Part shown: positions 45,499 through 53,848 of the stretch, piece after piece
Layout: every line of letters begins with the position of its first letter
Position numbering within the stretch: the stretch's first letter is position 1
From: Roseiarcus sp963813195
GTDB lineage: Bacteria > Pseudomonadota > Alphaproteobacteria > Rhizobiales > Beijerinckiaceae
Length of the DNA stretch: 64,000 nucleotides
NCBI GenBank assembly: GCA_963813195.1
Contig: CAWEYC010000025.1
Span: 1 to 64,000, forward strand
Reading direction: 5' to 3'
Position numbers and translations under genes: made by a program
Notes under the pieces: generated by a model
The model's input: only the letters and a program-made list of their open reading frames with translations
Told to the model about the DNA's origin: nothing
Database searches by the model: none

Positions 45499-46307
45499 CA
45501 GCAGGTCTCCAACACGCGGCGCAGATGCGCGGCGAGTTCGACGAATTGCGGCGTCTCGCGCATCGCGATGAAGCGCCGGGCCGGCAGCGGCACGGCGACG
45601 ATCTCGCGAACGCGGCCGGGCCTCGCGGCCATCAACAGCACGCTCTGGCCGAGAAACGCGGCCTCGTAAATCGAATGGGTCACGAACAGAATCGTCGCGC
45701 CGGTCTCCTCCCATATCCTCAGCAATTCTTCGTTGAGGCGATCGCGGGTGATCTCGTCGAGGGCGCCGAACGGCTCGTCCATCAGCAACAGTTTGGGATC
45801 GTTGACGAGCGCGCGAGCGATCGCGACCCGCTGGCGCATGCCGCCCGACAATTCGTGGGGATAGGCGTTCTCCCAGCCCGACAGCCCCACCAGCGCGAGC
45901 AGGTCGCGCGGATCCCGCGCGCCGCCGCGCCGCGCCCGGCCGCCGACTTCCAGCGGCAATTGGACGTTTTCGAGCGCCGTGCGCCAGGCGAGCAGCGAAG
46001 CGTCCTGGAAGACGAAACCGATGTCGCGCCGCGCGCGAGCGGTCGCCGCGGTAGTCCCCAGCACCTCGATCTCGCCGGATGTCGCGGCGACGAGATCGGC
46101 GACGACACGCAGAAGCGTGGATTTTCCGCAACCCGATGGGCCGAGAAGCGTCAGCAGGCCGCCGCGGGGAATTTCGAGATTGATGCGATCGAGCGCAGTC
46201 GTCGTGGCGCGCTCGCTGGTGAACCGCACGCTCACATCGCGCAACCGGATGGCCGGGCCTTCGTCCGGCGCGGTTTGCGGAGCGCGCTCCAACGAGACTT
46301 GCGACAC
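45498..46307 (-). CDS. NitT/TauT-type ABC transporter ATPase
   Basis: A 269-residue ATPase. Walker A LLGPSGCGKSTLLRVV (about residues 54-69), Q-loop VFQDASLLAWRTALENV, signature LSGGMRQRVAIARALV and Walker B LLLMDEPFGALDEITR with H-loop FVTHSIYEAAFL are all intact. It energises uptake of the unknown organic substrate of this operon. Confidence 0.95.
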   Translation of the reverse strand: MSQVSLERAPQTAPDEGPAIRLRDVSVRFTSERATTTALDRINLEIPRGGLLTLLGPSGCGKSTLLRVVADLVAATSGEIEVLGTTAATARARRDIGFVFQDASLLAWRTALENVQLPLEVGGRARRGGARDPRDLLALVGLSGWENAYPHELSGGMRQRVAIARALVNDPKLLLMDEPFGALDEITRDRLNEELLRIWEETGATILFVTHSIYEAAFLGQSVLLMAARPGRVREIVAVPLPARRFIAMRETPQFVELAAHLRRVLETC

Positions 46308-46320
46308 GATGTGCGCCTCC

Positions 46321-47358
46321 TCAGCCCAGCTTCGGGCGATCTTTGTCCGTCATGTCGATGATGGCGGTGGTGACGACCTGATCGAGCTTCGGCTTGCCGG
46401 CCTGGAATTGCTTGAGCTCGTCGAAAAGATCGATCTGCTCCTGCCAGACCGCCGGATCGAAACTGCCCCAGCCATATGTCTTGGTGCGGGCGGTGAACTC
46501 GACATCGATCATGATCGGCAGCGCGGCGAGTTCGTCGGCGCGGATCAGATTCGGATATTCCTGCACGAGCAGATCGACCGCCTTCTCGGGGTTCTCCTTG
46601 GCGTAGGCCCAGCCGCGCCCGGCCGCGCGCAAAAATCCTGCCAGCGCATCCGGACTGGACTTCAAGAAGTCGGCGGTCGTGTAGTAAGGCAGGGCGTAGA
46701 GGTGGACGCCCTGATCCCAGAAGCGCATCGTGATGTAGTCGGGTCCGAGGACCTTGAGCGCGGTCGTGTTCGTGCGCCAGCCCGAGATCGCATCGACCTG
46801 CCCGGTGAGCAGCGGCGTCATATCGGAGCCGACGATCACCTTCTGGACTTTGTCCTCCGGGATTCCGTTCTTGCGCAGCAGCGCGGTCAGCAAAATCTGG
46901 CCGGTCGCCTGCACGCCGATCTTGCGGCCGATCATGTCGTGGGCGGTGCGGATTGGCGCCTTGGGCAGCGAAAAGAATGCGTAAGGATGCTGCTGGGCCC
47001 CCACCGCAAAGCAGACGACGGGAATGCTCTGGGAGGCCGCGAGCATCAGCGAGGGGCTCGACGAAACCTGGCCGACTTCGTAGCGGCCCGAGGCGACGAT
47101 CGCAACCCCGTCGATGTTCGGCCCGCCGGCCTGGATGGCGAATTCGATCTTCTCGTCAGCGAAATAGCCGAGGCGCTTGGCGACGACCTCGCCGATCTGA
47201 TTGCCGCCGGTGATCCAGCCGAGCTGCATATTGACCTTGCGCAAGGCCGCGACCGCGTGGGCCTGCGAGCCGATCGCTTGCGGCAGAGCCGCGCCGACCA
47301 GCGTCGCCCCCGCGGCTTTCAACACGCCGCGTCGCGTCGGGAAAAGCATCCTCGCCAT
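46321..47358 (-). CDS. NMT1/THI5-like ABC substrate-binding protein (Tat-type signal)
   Basis: A 345-residue periplasmic binding protein. It starts at ATG 47358 behind GGGAGCTTC, with an N-terminal TRRGVLKAAGATLVGAALPQAIGSQAHA that resembles a twin-arginine signal. The mature part has KVNMQLGWITGGNQIGEVVAKRLGYFADEKIEFAIQAGG, VQATGQILLTALLRKNG and VIVGSDMTPLLTGQVDAISGW. The family binds pyrimidines, sulfonates, nitrate and many other small molecules, so the ligand cannot be named. First gene of the eight-gene minus-strand operon down to 39936. Confidence 0.9.
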   Translation of the reverse strand: MARMLFPTRRGVLKAAGATLVGAALPQAIGSQAHAVAALRKVNMQLGWITGGNQIGEVVAKRLGYFADEKIEFAIQAGGPNIDGVAIVASGRYEVGQVSSSPSLMLAASQSIPVVCFAVGAQQHPYAFFSLPKAPIRTAHDMIGRKIGVQATGQILLTALLRKNGIPEDKVQKVIVGSDMTPLLTGQVDAISGWRTNTTALKVLGPDYITMRFWDQGVHLYALPYYTTADFLKSSPDALAGFLRAAGRGWAYAKENPEKAVDLLVQEYPNLIRADELAALPIMIDVEFTARTKTYGWGSFDPAVWQEQIDLFDELKQFQAGKPKLDQVVTTAIIDMTDKDRPKLG

Positions 47359-47530
47359 CGTGAAGCTCCCTTTTGGCCCCGGCAGTCGCGCGTGGACACG
47401 CGGGAACGGCGCCCGTCGCGCCGCCGGACGCCACGACAAAGTAGTTGAGTTTCGGCGGTGTTGGGAAGAGCATAAATTCGTGATAGGCGCTGCCGTTTCG
47501 GCATCGCTTGGAAAACAGACAGCCGCCGCT

Positions 47531-48463
47531 ATGCACGCCATCGTCCTGCATTATCTCGATGAGGTCGCTCGCATCGGCTCGATCCGCCGCGCCGCCGAAA
47601 AGCTCAACGTTGCGTCCTCGGCGGTCAATCGCCAGATTCTGAAGCTGGAGGCGGAACTCGGCGTGCGCCTGTTCGAGCGGCGCGGCAACGGCGTGAGGGC
47701 GACGCCCGCCGGCGAGCAATTGCTGCGCCATACCCGCACGACGCTCGCCGAATGGCGGCGCACGCGATCGGAGATCGCGGCCATATCGGGCAACATCGGC
47801 GGCGAGGTTCGAATCACGGCGATTCCCGCGCTGCTCGTGCGCGTCGTGCCGCGGGCGATCCAGGCCATCGCCGGCCGCCACCCCAACATCTCTTTTCGCG
47901 TCCTCGACGTCGACCCGGACGAACATATCGAGGAGATGCGCGCCGCGCGGCCCGACATCGCCCTGATGTTCATCGACAAGCGATATCGTCAATACGAGAT
48001 CGCGGCACGCCTGAAGACGGCTCTCGGCGCCGTCATGCGCGCCGACCATCCGCTCGCCGACGCGAAGGCTCTGACGTTGACCGATTGCGCCGCCTTTCCC
48101 GTCGTGATGCTGGCCGACCCGTGGTTCCTCGATATCGCGTCCGAGGCCGAGTTTATCCAAAGCGGCGCCCAGTTCTCGCCGCGCGTCACGTCCAACTCGC
48201 TTATCGTGATGAAGGAGACGATCAAGGCCGGGCTCGGCGTCGGATTCTTCACGCCGACGGGTTTTGTCGATGAAATCACGCGCGGCGAACTCGTCCACCG
48301 TCCCCTCGTGGAGCCCGGGTTGGCGGCGAGCGAGATCGGCCTCTTCGTCCACCGGACGCGCTCGGCGGCGCACCACATCAGCATCGTCGCCGACGAGCTG
48401 AAGCGGGAGCTGCAGGCCCTGGAGACGGATATTCACGCGATCCCGCGCCTCGCGCCTTCTTAA
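47531..48463 (+). CDS. LysR-family regulator, divergent from the ABC/CoA operon
   Basis: A 310-residue regulator starting at ATG 47531, 172 bp from the oppositely oriented binding-protein gene. HTH at residues 1-58 (HYLDEVARIGSIRRAAEKLNVASSAVNRQILKLEAELGVRLFERRGNG). The substrate-binding domain includes GGEVRITAIPALLVRVVPRAIQAIAGRHPNISFRVLDVDPDEHIEEM and MKETIKAGLGVGFFTPTGFVDEITRGELVHRPL. By position it is the likely regulator of the operon 39936-47358, with its binding site in the shared 172-bp region. Confidence 0.92.
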   Translation: MHAIVLHYLDEVARIGSIRRAAEKLNVASSAVNRQILKLEAELGVRLFERRGNGVRATPAGEQLLRHTRTTLAEWRRTRSEIAAISGNIGGEVRITAIPALLVRVVPRAIQAIAGRHPNISFRVLDVDPDEHIEEMRAARPDIALMFIDKRYRQYEIAARLKTALGAVMRADHPLADAKALTLTDCAAFPVVMLADPWFLDIASEAEFIQSGAQFSPRVTSNSLIVMKETIKAGLGVGFFTPTGFVDEITRGELVHRPLVEPGLAASEIGLFVHRTRSAAHHISIVADELKRELQALETDIHAIPRLAPS

Positions 48464-48524
48464 GCTCGTCGCCCTGCGAGGGCGAGTTCGCGCGCAATTT
48501 CACTTGGGTCTTGAGGAGAGCAAA

Positions 48525-49001
48525 ATGACTGTCGATGCCGATCCGAGCGGGCGCCGTCCGCCCCCTGGCGCGAAAATGGCGACGGCCTTTCGGGTTTCAT
48601 CCCGAAGTCCCAACCGGGTTCGCCAGGTCGGAGCCATCCTCGTCGCGCGCGACGGCGCGGAAATCGCAGCCTGCAATACGTTTCCGGCCGGCGTGCGCGA
48701 TCTCGAAGAGCGCCACGCCGGCGATGGCCGCTTTGTCTGGATGGAGCACGCCGAGCGCCACGCCATCTTCGAGGCGGCGCGGCGCGGCGTCGCCACGGCC
48801 GGCGCGCATATCACGACGACATTCTTTCCGTGCATCGATTGCGCCCGCGCGATCGTCGATTCCGGCATCGTCTGCCTCGATACGCCCGCGCCGGCCTTTG
48901 ACGATCCCGTATGGGGCGCCTCCTTCGAGCGGTCGCAAGTCATTCTCCAAGAGGGCGGCGTCGACATTCGGATCGTCGACGTCGAGCGGGGAGCGGATTA
49001 G
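48525..49001 (+). CDS. Cytidine/deoxycytidylate deaminase-family zinc hydrolase
   Basis: A 158-residue protein from ATG 48525 behind TTGAGGAGAG. Zinc ligands and proton shuttle: MEHAERHAI (His75, Glu77) and FFPCIDCARAIV (Cys103, Cys106), the order of dCMP deaminases. VGAILVARDGAEIAACNTFPAGV precedes them. The substrate may be dCMP or another aminated base/heterocycle; there is no clear operon partner. It begins 62 bp after the LysR stop, on the same strand. Confidence 0.85.
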   Translation: MTVDADPSGRRPPPGAKMATAFRVSSRSPNRVRQVGAILVARDGAEIAACNTFPAGVRDLEERHAGDGRFVWMEHAERHAIFEAARRGVATAGAHITTTFFPCIDCARAIVDSGIVCLDTPAPAFDDPVWGASFERSQVILQEGGVDIRIVDVERGAD

Positions 49002-49179
49002 GGCCGGCTTGGCGTTGCCGGGCGGGGGCGCTCGCGTTGACGCTCGATTCCATTATGAATAGACCTAAAAGCCGCGAGATGGCGTCGGGGCGAACCGCGA
49101 TTTAGGATTGCGCCGATCCGAGGCGCTGGGGAGCGCCTGCGGCGTCGGCCATCGTTTTCAACGGAGTGGGAGGTTTGCG

Positions 49180-50037
49180 ATGAAGAGATTCGAGACTTTC
49201 GAGCTGACGCGGCGCGAGGCGTTGAAGGCGAGCGTCGCCGTCGCGGCGACCGCTGGCGGTCTGTTCGGCGCGACGCGCGCCGCCTTTGCCGACGACACGC
49301 TCGCCGACGTGAAGAAGCGGGGCGAACTCGTCATCGCCACCGAGATGCAATTCCCGCCGTTCGACATCTCCGACAACGGCACATACAAAGGCGTCGACCG
49401 CGAACTCATCGACGCCGTGGGCAAGGAACTCGGCGTCAAGGTCTCCTATCTCGATCTGCCCTGGACCAGCATTCTGCCCGGCCTCGATGCCAAGAAGTTC
49501 GATCTCTGCATCGCGCCGGTGACGATCACCATGGAGCGCATGAAGCGCTATCTCTTCACCGTGCCGATCGCCGATGCGACCGCGGCGCTGATGAAGCGCG
49601 CGGACGACAAGAGCATCGCCAAGCCGGAAGACATCGCCGGCAAGAGGGTCGGCGGCCAGAAGGGCACCTCGCAACTCGGACAGCTCAAGGCTTTCTCGGC
49701 GAAACTGTCGAAGCCGGTCGAGATCAAGGAATATGTCGACAACAACCAGTCCTACGCCGATCTGGCGGCAGGGCGCATCGACGCCTCGGTCAATTCGCTG
49801 CCCAACCTCGCCTATGCCGCGGCGCAGCGCTCGGACACCTTCGCCATGGTGCTGCCGCCGTTCGGCCAGCCGACCTATTTCTCCTGGGTCGGACGGCTCG
49901 ACGACAAGACGCTGGTCGATGCGATCAACGCCGCGCTGATCAAGCTCGAGAACGACGGGACGATGGCGACGATTCAGAAGAAGTGGTTCGGCCAGACGAT
50001 GGACTTGCCCAAGACCGTCCCGCAGCCCTCGATCTGA
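49180..50037 (+). CDS. Polar amino-acid ABC transporter substrate-binding protein
   Basis: A 285-residue periplasmic protein of the SBP_bac_3 type from ATG 49180, with GTGGGAGG upstream. The N-terminal ELTRREALKASVAVAATAGGLFGATRAAFA is a signal peptide with a possible twin-arginine motif. The mature part has ELVIATEMQFPPFDISDNGTYKGVDRELIDAVGKELGVKV and DLCIAPVTITMERMKRYLFTVPI, followed by GGQKGTSQLGQLKAF. Three transporter genes follow. Nearby hut genes make histidine or a related amino acid a possible ligand, but this is a weak inference. Confidence 0.92.
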   Translation: MKRFETFELTRREALKASVAVAATAGGLFGATRAAFADDTLADVKKRGELVIATEMQFPPFDISDNGTYKGVDRELIDAVGKELGVKVSYLDLPWTSILPGLDAKKFDLCIAPVTITMERMKRYLFTVPIADATAALMKRADDKSIAKPEDIAGKRVGGQKGTSQLGQLKAFSAKLSKPVEIKEYVDNNQSYADLAAGRIDASVNSLPNLAYAAAQRSDTFAMVLPPFGQPTYFSWVGRLDDKTLVDAINAALIKLENDGTMATIQKKWFGQTMDLPKTVPQPSI

Positions 50038-50047
50038 CGCCAAGCTG

Positions 50048-50073
50048 AAGGGGCGGCTCTCGCGCCGCCCCTT
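50048..50073 (+). terminator. Hairpin between binding-protein and permease genes
   Basis: A perfect 10-bp stem AAGGGGCGGC / GCCGCCCCTT around TCTCGC. It sits 10 bp after the binding-protein stop and 12 bp before the permease start. There is no T-run, so it probably acts as a partial terminator or 3'-stabilising hairpin that keeps binding-protein mRNA in excess over the membrane genes. Confidence 0.75.
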
Positions 50074-50085
50074 GTAAGCCCTCCG

Positions 50086-50742
50086 ATGCGCCCGCAGGTC
50101 ATCCTCCACTCCCTAGGCTATCTCACACAGGCGGCGGGGACGACGCTCGCCCTCTCGCTCGCCGGCATCGCGCTCGGCTTCGTCATCGGCGCCGCCGTCT
50201 GCATCGCCAGGCTGTCGCGCCGCGCCTGGCTCGCCCGCTTCGGCGACGTCTATGTCAGCGTGTTTCGCGGCGTGCCGCTGCTCGTGCTGCTGCTGTTCAT
50301 CTATTACTTCCTCGCCGAATTCGGCCTCGACGTGCCGGCCCTCGCCGCGGCGATTGGGGGGCTCGCGCTGTCGTCCGCCGCCTACCAAACGGAAATCCTG
50401 CGCGGCGCGATCGCCGCGACGCCGCCGGGTCAGGCCGAGGCCGCCGTCGCCCTCGGCTTCACCGGCGCCGATATCTGGCGGCGCATCCTGCTGCCGCAGG
50501 CCCTGCGCATCTCCATCCCGCCGCTGATCAACGAATTCATTCTGCTGCTCAAGGCTTCGTCGCTCGTCTCGGTCGTCGGCATCGCCGAACTGACGCGGGT
50601 GAGCATGAACATCGCCTCGCTGACCTATCGGCCGCTGGAGGCCTATGTCGGCGCCGGCCTGTTCTATCTCGCGATCAATCTCTGTCTGGCCGGGCTCGGC
50701 GCGGTTGCCGAACGCCGCCTCGCGATCGGGGGCGCGCGATGA
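50086..50742 (+). CDS. Polar amino-acid ABC transporter permease 1
   Basis: A 218-residue HisMQ-type permease with about five transmembrane helices. QAAGTTLALSLAGIALGFVIGAAVCIARL is at the N-terminus; RGVPLLVLLLFIYYFLAEFG and the EAA-type loop QAEAAVALGFTGADIWRRILLPQALRISIPPLINEFILLLKASSLVSVVGIAELT are complete. Its stop overlaps the next ATG (ATGA, 50739). Confidence 0.94.
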   Translation: MRPQVILHSLGYLTQAAGTTLALSLAGIALGFVIGAAVCIARLSRRAWLARFGDVYVSVFRGVPLLVLLLFIYYFLAEFGLDVPALAAAIGGLALSSAAYQTEILRGAIAATPPGQAEAAVALGFTGADIWRRILLPQALRISIPPLINEFILLLKASSLVSVVGIAELTRVSMNIASLTYRPLEAYVGAGLFYLAINLCLAGLGAVAERRLAIGGAR

Positions 50743-51410
50743 ACTTCGACCTCGTCTGGCATTACGCGCCTTCGCTCATCAGCGGCTTCGGCGTGACCGT
50801 GATGTGCTGGAGCGTCGGCGGCGCGCTCGGCCTCGCCTTGGGTTTCGCGATCGCGCTGCTCTACCGCCTGCGCATCGCGCCGCTGCGCTGGCTGCTGCGC
50901 GCTTTCATCGAGATCTTTCGCGGCACGCCGTTTCTCGTGCAGCTCTTCCTGCTCTATGCCGGCGGCCCCTATATCGGCCTGCGGCTGGAGGCGACGACCG
51001 CCGGCATCCTCGGCCTCGGCCTCTATTCCTCCGCCTATTTCGCCGAGATCTTTCGCGGCGGCTTCGCATCCGTGCCAGTCGGCCAGATCGAGGCGGCGAT
51101 GAGCGTCGGCATGAGTCCCTTCGACACGCTCGCGCGCGTCACGCTGCCGGCGGCGCTGATCGCCGCCGTGCCGCCGATCGTCAACATGCTGATCGTCCTG
51201 TCGAAGGAGACCGTCGTCCTGTCGATCATCACCGTTCCCGAATTGATGTATCAGGTGCAGACCATGGCGGCGGAGACCTTCACCGCCTTCGACGCGATCT
51301 TCGCCATGGCCGCGTTCTATTGGCTGCTGGTCGAAGCCGTCTCGCGCCTGGGGCGCCGCCTGGAAGCGCGCGTCACCGCCTACATGACCGAGGAAGCGAG
51401 GCCGGCGTGA
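50739..51410 (+). CDS. Polar amino-acid ABC transporter permease 2
   Basis: A 223-residue HisMQ-type permease, ATG 50739. It has SLISGFGVTVMCWSVGGALGLALGFAIALLYRL, EIFRGTPFLVQLFLLYAGGPYIGL and the cytoplasmic loop QIEAAMSVGMSPFDTLARVTLPAALIAAVPPIVNMLIVLSKETVVLS. It pairs with permease 1 as a heterodimeric channel. Its stop overlaps the ATPase GTG start. Confidence 0.94.
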   Translation: MNFDLVWHYAPSLISGFGVTVMCWSVGGALGLALGFAIALLYRLRIAPLRWLLRAFIEIFRGTPFLVQLFLLYAGGPYIGLRLEATTAGILGLGLYSSAYFAEIFRGGFASVPVGQIEAAMSVGMSPFDTLARVTLPAALIAAVPPIVNMLIVLSKETVVLSIITVPELMYQVQTMAAETFTAFDAIFAMAAFYWLLVEAVSRLGRRLEARVTAYMTEEARPA

Positions 51411-52189
51411 GCGAGGCGATGATCGAAATCCGGGCGCTGACCAAACGCTTCGGCGCCAACGAGGTGCTGCGCGGCGTCGACCTGACCGTCGGGCGCTCGG
51501 AAGTCGTCTGCCTGATCGGACCGAGCGGATCGGGCAAGAGCACGCTGCTGCGCTGCGTCAATTTTCTCGAATCCTACGATTCCGGCGAAGTGCGCATCGC
51601 GGGAAAGCTGATCGGCTACGAGGACGCGCCGGGGGGCGCGCGCCGGCCGATGGGCGCGCGCGCCTTGCGCGAAATGCGGCGCGAGATCGGCATGGTGTTC
51701 CAGCATTTCAATCTGTGGCCGCACATGAGCGCGCTGGGCAACGTCGCCGAGCCGCTGCTGCGCGTGCGCGGCCTCGGCTCGCTCGAGGCGACGGAGCGCG
51801 CCATGGCGATGCTGAAGCGCGTCGGCCTCGCCGACAAGGCCGAGGCGTACCCGTCGCGCCTGTCCGGCGGCCAGCAGCAGCGCGTCGCCATCGCGCGGGC
51901 GCTAGCGATGCAGCCGCGGCTGATGCTGTTCGACGAGCCGACCTCGGCGCTCGATCCCGAACTCGTCGGCGAAGTGCTGGAGGTGATGAAGAGCCTCGCC
52001 GCCGAGGGCATGACGATGCTGATCGTCACCCACGAAATGGGCTTCGCCGCCCACGTCGCCGGCCGCATCGCCTTCATCGACGCCGGCCGCATCGTCGAAC
52101 AAGGGCCGCCGCGGCAGGTGTTCCACGAAAGCGCGGAGCCGCGGGTGCGGCAGTTCCTGCAGACGTATCACGACAGGAATAGCTTTTGA
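51407..52189 (+). CDS. Polar amino-acid ABC transporter ATPase
   Basis: A 260-residue ATPase starting at GTG 51407 (GTGA overlap); ATG 51419 is an alternative four codons in. Walker A LIGPSGSGKSTLLRCVNFLE, Q-loop MVFQHFNLWPHMSALGNV, signature LSGGQQQRVAIARALA and Walker B LMLFDEPTSALDPEL, then VTHEMGFAAHVAGRI. The C-terminus IDAGRIVEQGPPRQVFHESAEPRVRQFLQTY is partly echoed by a remnant at 53754. Copy B of the IS630 begins 63 bp downstream. Confidence 0.95.
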   Translation: MSEAMIEIRALTKRFGANEVLRGVDLTVGRSEVVCLIGPSGSGKSTLLRCVNFLESYDSGEVRIAGKLIGYEDAPGGARRPMGARALREMRREIGMVFQHFNLWPHMSALGNVAEPLLRVRGLGSLEATERAMAMLKRVGLADKAEAYPSRLSGGQQQRVAIARALAMQPRLMLFDEPTSALDPELVGEVLEVMKSLAAEGMTMLIVTHEMGFAAHVAGRIAFIDAGRIVEQGPPRQVFHESAEPRVRQFLQTYHDRNSF

Positions 52190-52252
52190 GGGCAGCGCCC
52201 GGCGAGCGGCTGGAAAGGGGCGTCAACCCTGTCCGCGATGGCGCTCCTTCAT

Positions 52253-53423
52253 ACGGATTCCGGCTGATTGACTCGACGGGTTGTGGATTCCCGACGGGGT
52301 CTTCTGCTGGTAGATAGAACGGCCATGAATCGCGGGAGGCGGGCATGGCTCACGTTGCCGGTCATCTGAGCGTTGCGGCGTTGGAGGAGCGGTACGAGGC
52401 GTGCGAGGACGTGACGTCTTCGCGGCATTTTCAGACGATCTGGCTGCTGGCGAAGGGACATTCGACCGGCGAGGTTGCGGCGATGACCTCGTTTGGGCAG
52501 CGTTGGATCGAACAGCTTGTGGAGCGTTACAACGCGCTTGGACCTTCAGCGATGGGGGATCTGCGTCGGGGCAACGGCGCGGCGGCCAAGGTTCTGACGC
52601 CTGAACTGTTGGAACGTCTGCGCCTACGTTTGGCCGAACCGCCACCCGACGGCGGGGTTTGGACGAGCGGCAAGGTCGCGCGCTGGATGGCGGGCGAACT
52701 GGGGCGGGCCTCGCTCGCGCCGCAACGCGGCTGGGAAGCATTGCGGGCGATCGGCTGGTCGATCCAGAAGCCGCGGCCGCGCAACCCGAAAGCGGCGACG
52801 CCCGAGGAGCAAGAGGCCTTCAAAAAAAACTTGCCGAAGTCGTCGCCGAGGAAGCGGCGCTCCATCCCGACACGCCGATTGAGGCCTTCGCGACCGACGA
52901 GCACCGGCTCGGCCTGAAGCCGGTGACCCGTCGGGTCTGGGCGCAGGTCGGCGAGCGGCCGATCGCGCACGGCCATCATCGCTTCGAATGGCTCTATGTG
53001 ACGGCGTTCGTTTCTCCGGCGACGGGCGAAAGCTTCTGGTACGTCTCGAACGGCGTTTCCAAGCCGTTCTTCGAGGCGCTGCTGCGGCTGTTCGCCGAGG
53101 AAGCCGGCGCCGGGCGCGAGCGGCGCATCGTCCTGGTGCTCGACAACGCCGGCTGGCATGGCGAAGCCGGCCTCGCCGTGCCGGACGGCGTTCGCCTCGT
53201 CTTTCAACCCGCCTACACCCCGGAGGTGCAGCCGGCCGAAACGCTCTGGACGCTCGTTGACGAACCCGTCGTCAACAAGCACATCCCAACGCTCGAGGCT
53301 CTCGACGAAATCATCTCAATGCGATGCGCCGTCCTCGCCAGCGAACGTGAAAAGATCAAGAGCCGAGCCGGCTTCCATTGGTGGCCGAAAATCGCCAACC
53401 CGAGGTGATCACCCGGAAACCGT
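52253..53423 (+). mobile_element. IS630-family insertion sequence, copy B
   Basis: A 1171-bp element, the same length as copy A and several percent different. Ends are ACGGATTCCGGCTGATTGAC (left) and, inverted, ACGGTTTCCGGGTGATCAC (right), flanked by AT on both sides. The left end carries one mismatch relative to copy A. It is inserted downstream of the amino-acid ABC operon in non-coding DNA. Confidence 0.92.
52345..53408 (+). CDS. IS630 transposase, made by -1 frameshifting (orfA-orfB)
   Basis: orfA (52345-52917) has the winged-helix region VAALEERYEACEDVTSSRHFQTIWLLAKGHSTGEVA. At AAAAAAAAC (52822-52830) the -1 frame continues as QKKLAEVVAEEAALHPDTPIEAFATDEHRLGLKPV to 53408, with IVLVLDNAGWHGEA and VFQPAYTPEVQPAETLW completing the DDE triad. 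No stop or indel other than the slippery-site frame change is seen, so the transposase appears intact. Confidence 0.85.
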
Positions 53424-53653
53424 ATCAGAGGGTTAGGCGCCATTTTGTGGGACTCGCCAGACCCGATTGGGGAACGGCCGCTGTGGGCGGGCAGGTCTCT
53501 TTTTGGCGCTTCGTTCCGATGCGCGGGATTTAACCCAACCCGTGATTTCAAAGGGTGAGACTGATTAACTAGTAATTTTTGTTGTTTTATGCTTCGTGAG
53601 TATAACGGAATGACTGAGAAAGTAATTATAGCGAGTTTGGAACCGGCCTCCAT
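53424..53653. other. AT-richer non-coding spacer right of IS630 copy B
   Basis: No coding sequence recognised. The stretch 53560-53640 (GATTAACTAGTAATTTTTG, TTATGCTTCGTGAGTATAAC) is markedly more AT-rich than the rest of the window, consistent with foreign or promoter-like DNA. Confidence 0.5.
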
Positions 53654-53740
53654 CGTCATTGCGGGCAAAGCGAAGCAATCCAGGCTAAGCAGCCGCCGCG
53701 AACCTTTAGTCTGGATTGCTTCGCTTTGCTCGCAATGACG
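53654..53740. repeat. Long palindromic CGTCATTGCGAGC-type repeat
   Basis: Arms CGTCATTGCGGGCAAAGCGA...CCAGGCTAAG and the near reverse complement CTTTAGTCTGGATTGC...GCAATGACG surround a short centre. It is distinct from, but shares the CCAGRCTAA core with, the five MITE-like copies elsewhere in the window. Probably a separate subfamily of the same type. Confidence 0.85.
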
Positions 53741-53753
53741 GTTGCAACGATTC

Positions 53754-53815
53754 GGCGCCGGCCGCGTCATCGCGCAATTCGCTCCGCGCTACCTCTTTCA
53801 CGAAAGCGCGGAGCC
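53754..53815 (+). pseudogene. Remnant of an ABC ATPase C-terminus
   Basis: About 20 codons read GAGRVIAQFAPRYLFHESAEP, lining up residue for residue with DAGRIVEQGPPRQVFHESAEP of the ABC ATPase ending at 52189. The DNA shares a run of about 18 bases (CACGAAAGCGCGGAGCCG). No upstream ATPase domains remain; the palindromic repeat and IS630 lie on that side. Likely a deletion relic of a paralogous importer gene. Confidence 0.6.
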
Positions 53816-53848
53816 GCCATTAGGAATGGATTTCGAGGAGGCGCCTCC

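Noticed and set aside
47359..47530. TPP riboswitch ahead of the NMT1/THI5-like binding protein
   Set aside because: No CTGAGA/ACYTGA-type thi-box signature seen; downstream genes are a CoA catabolic set, not thiamine genes.
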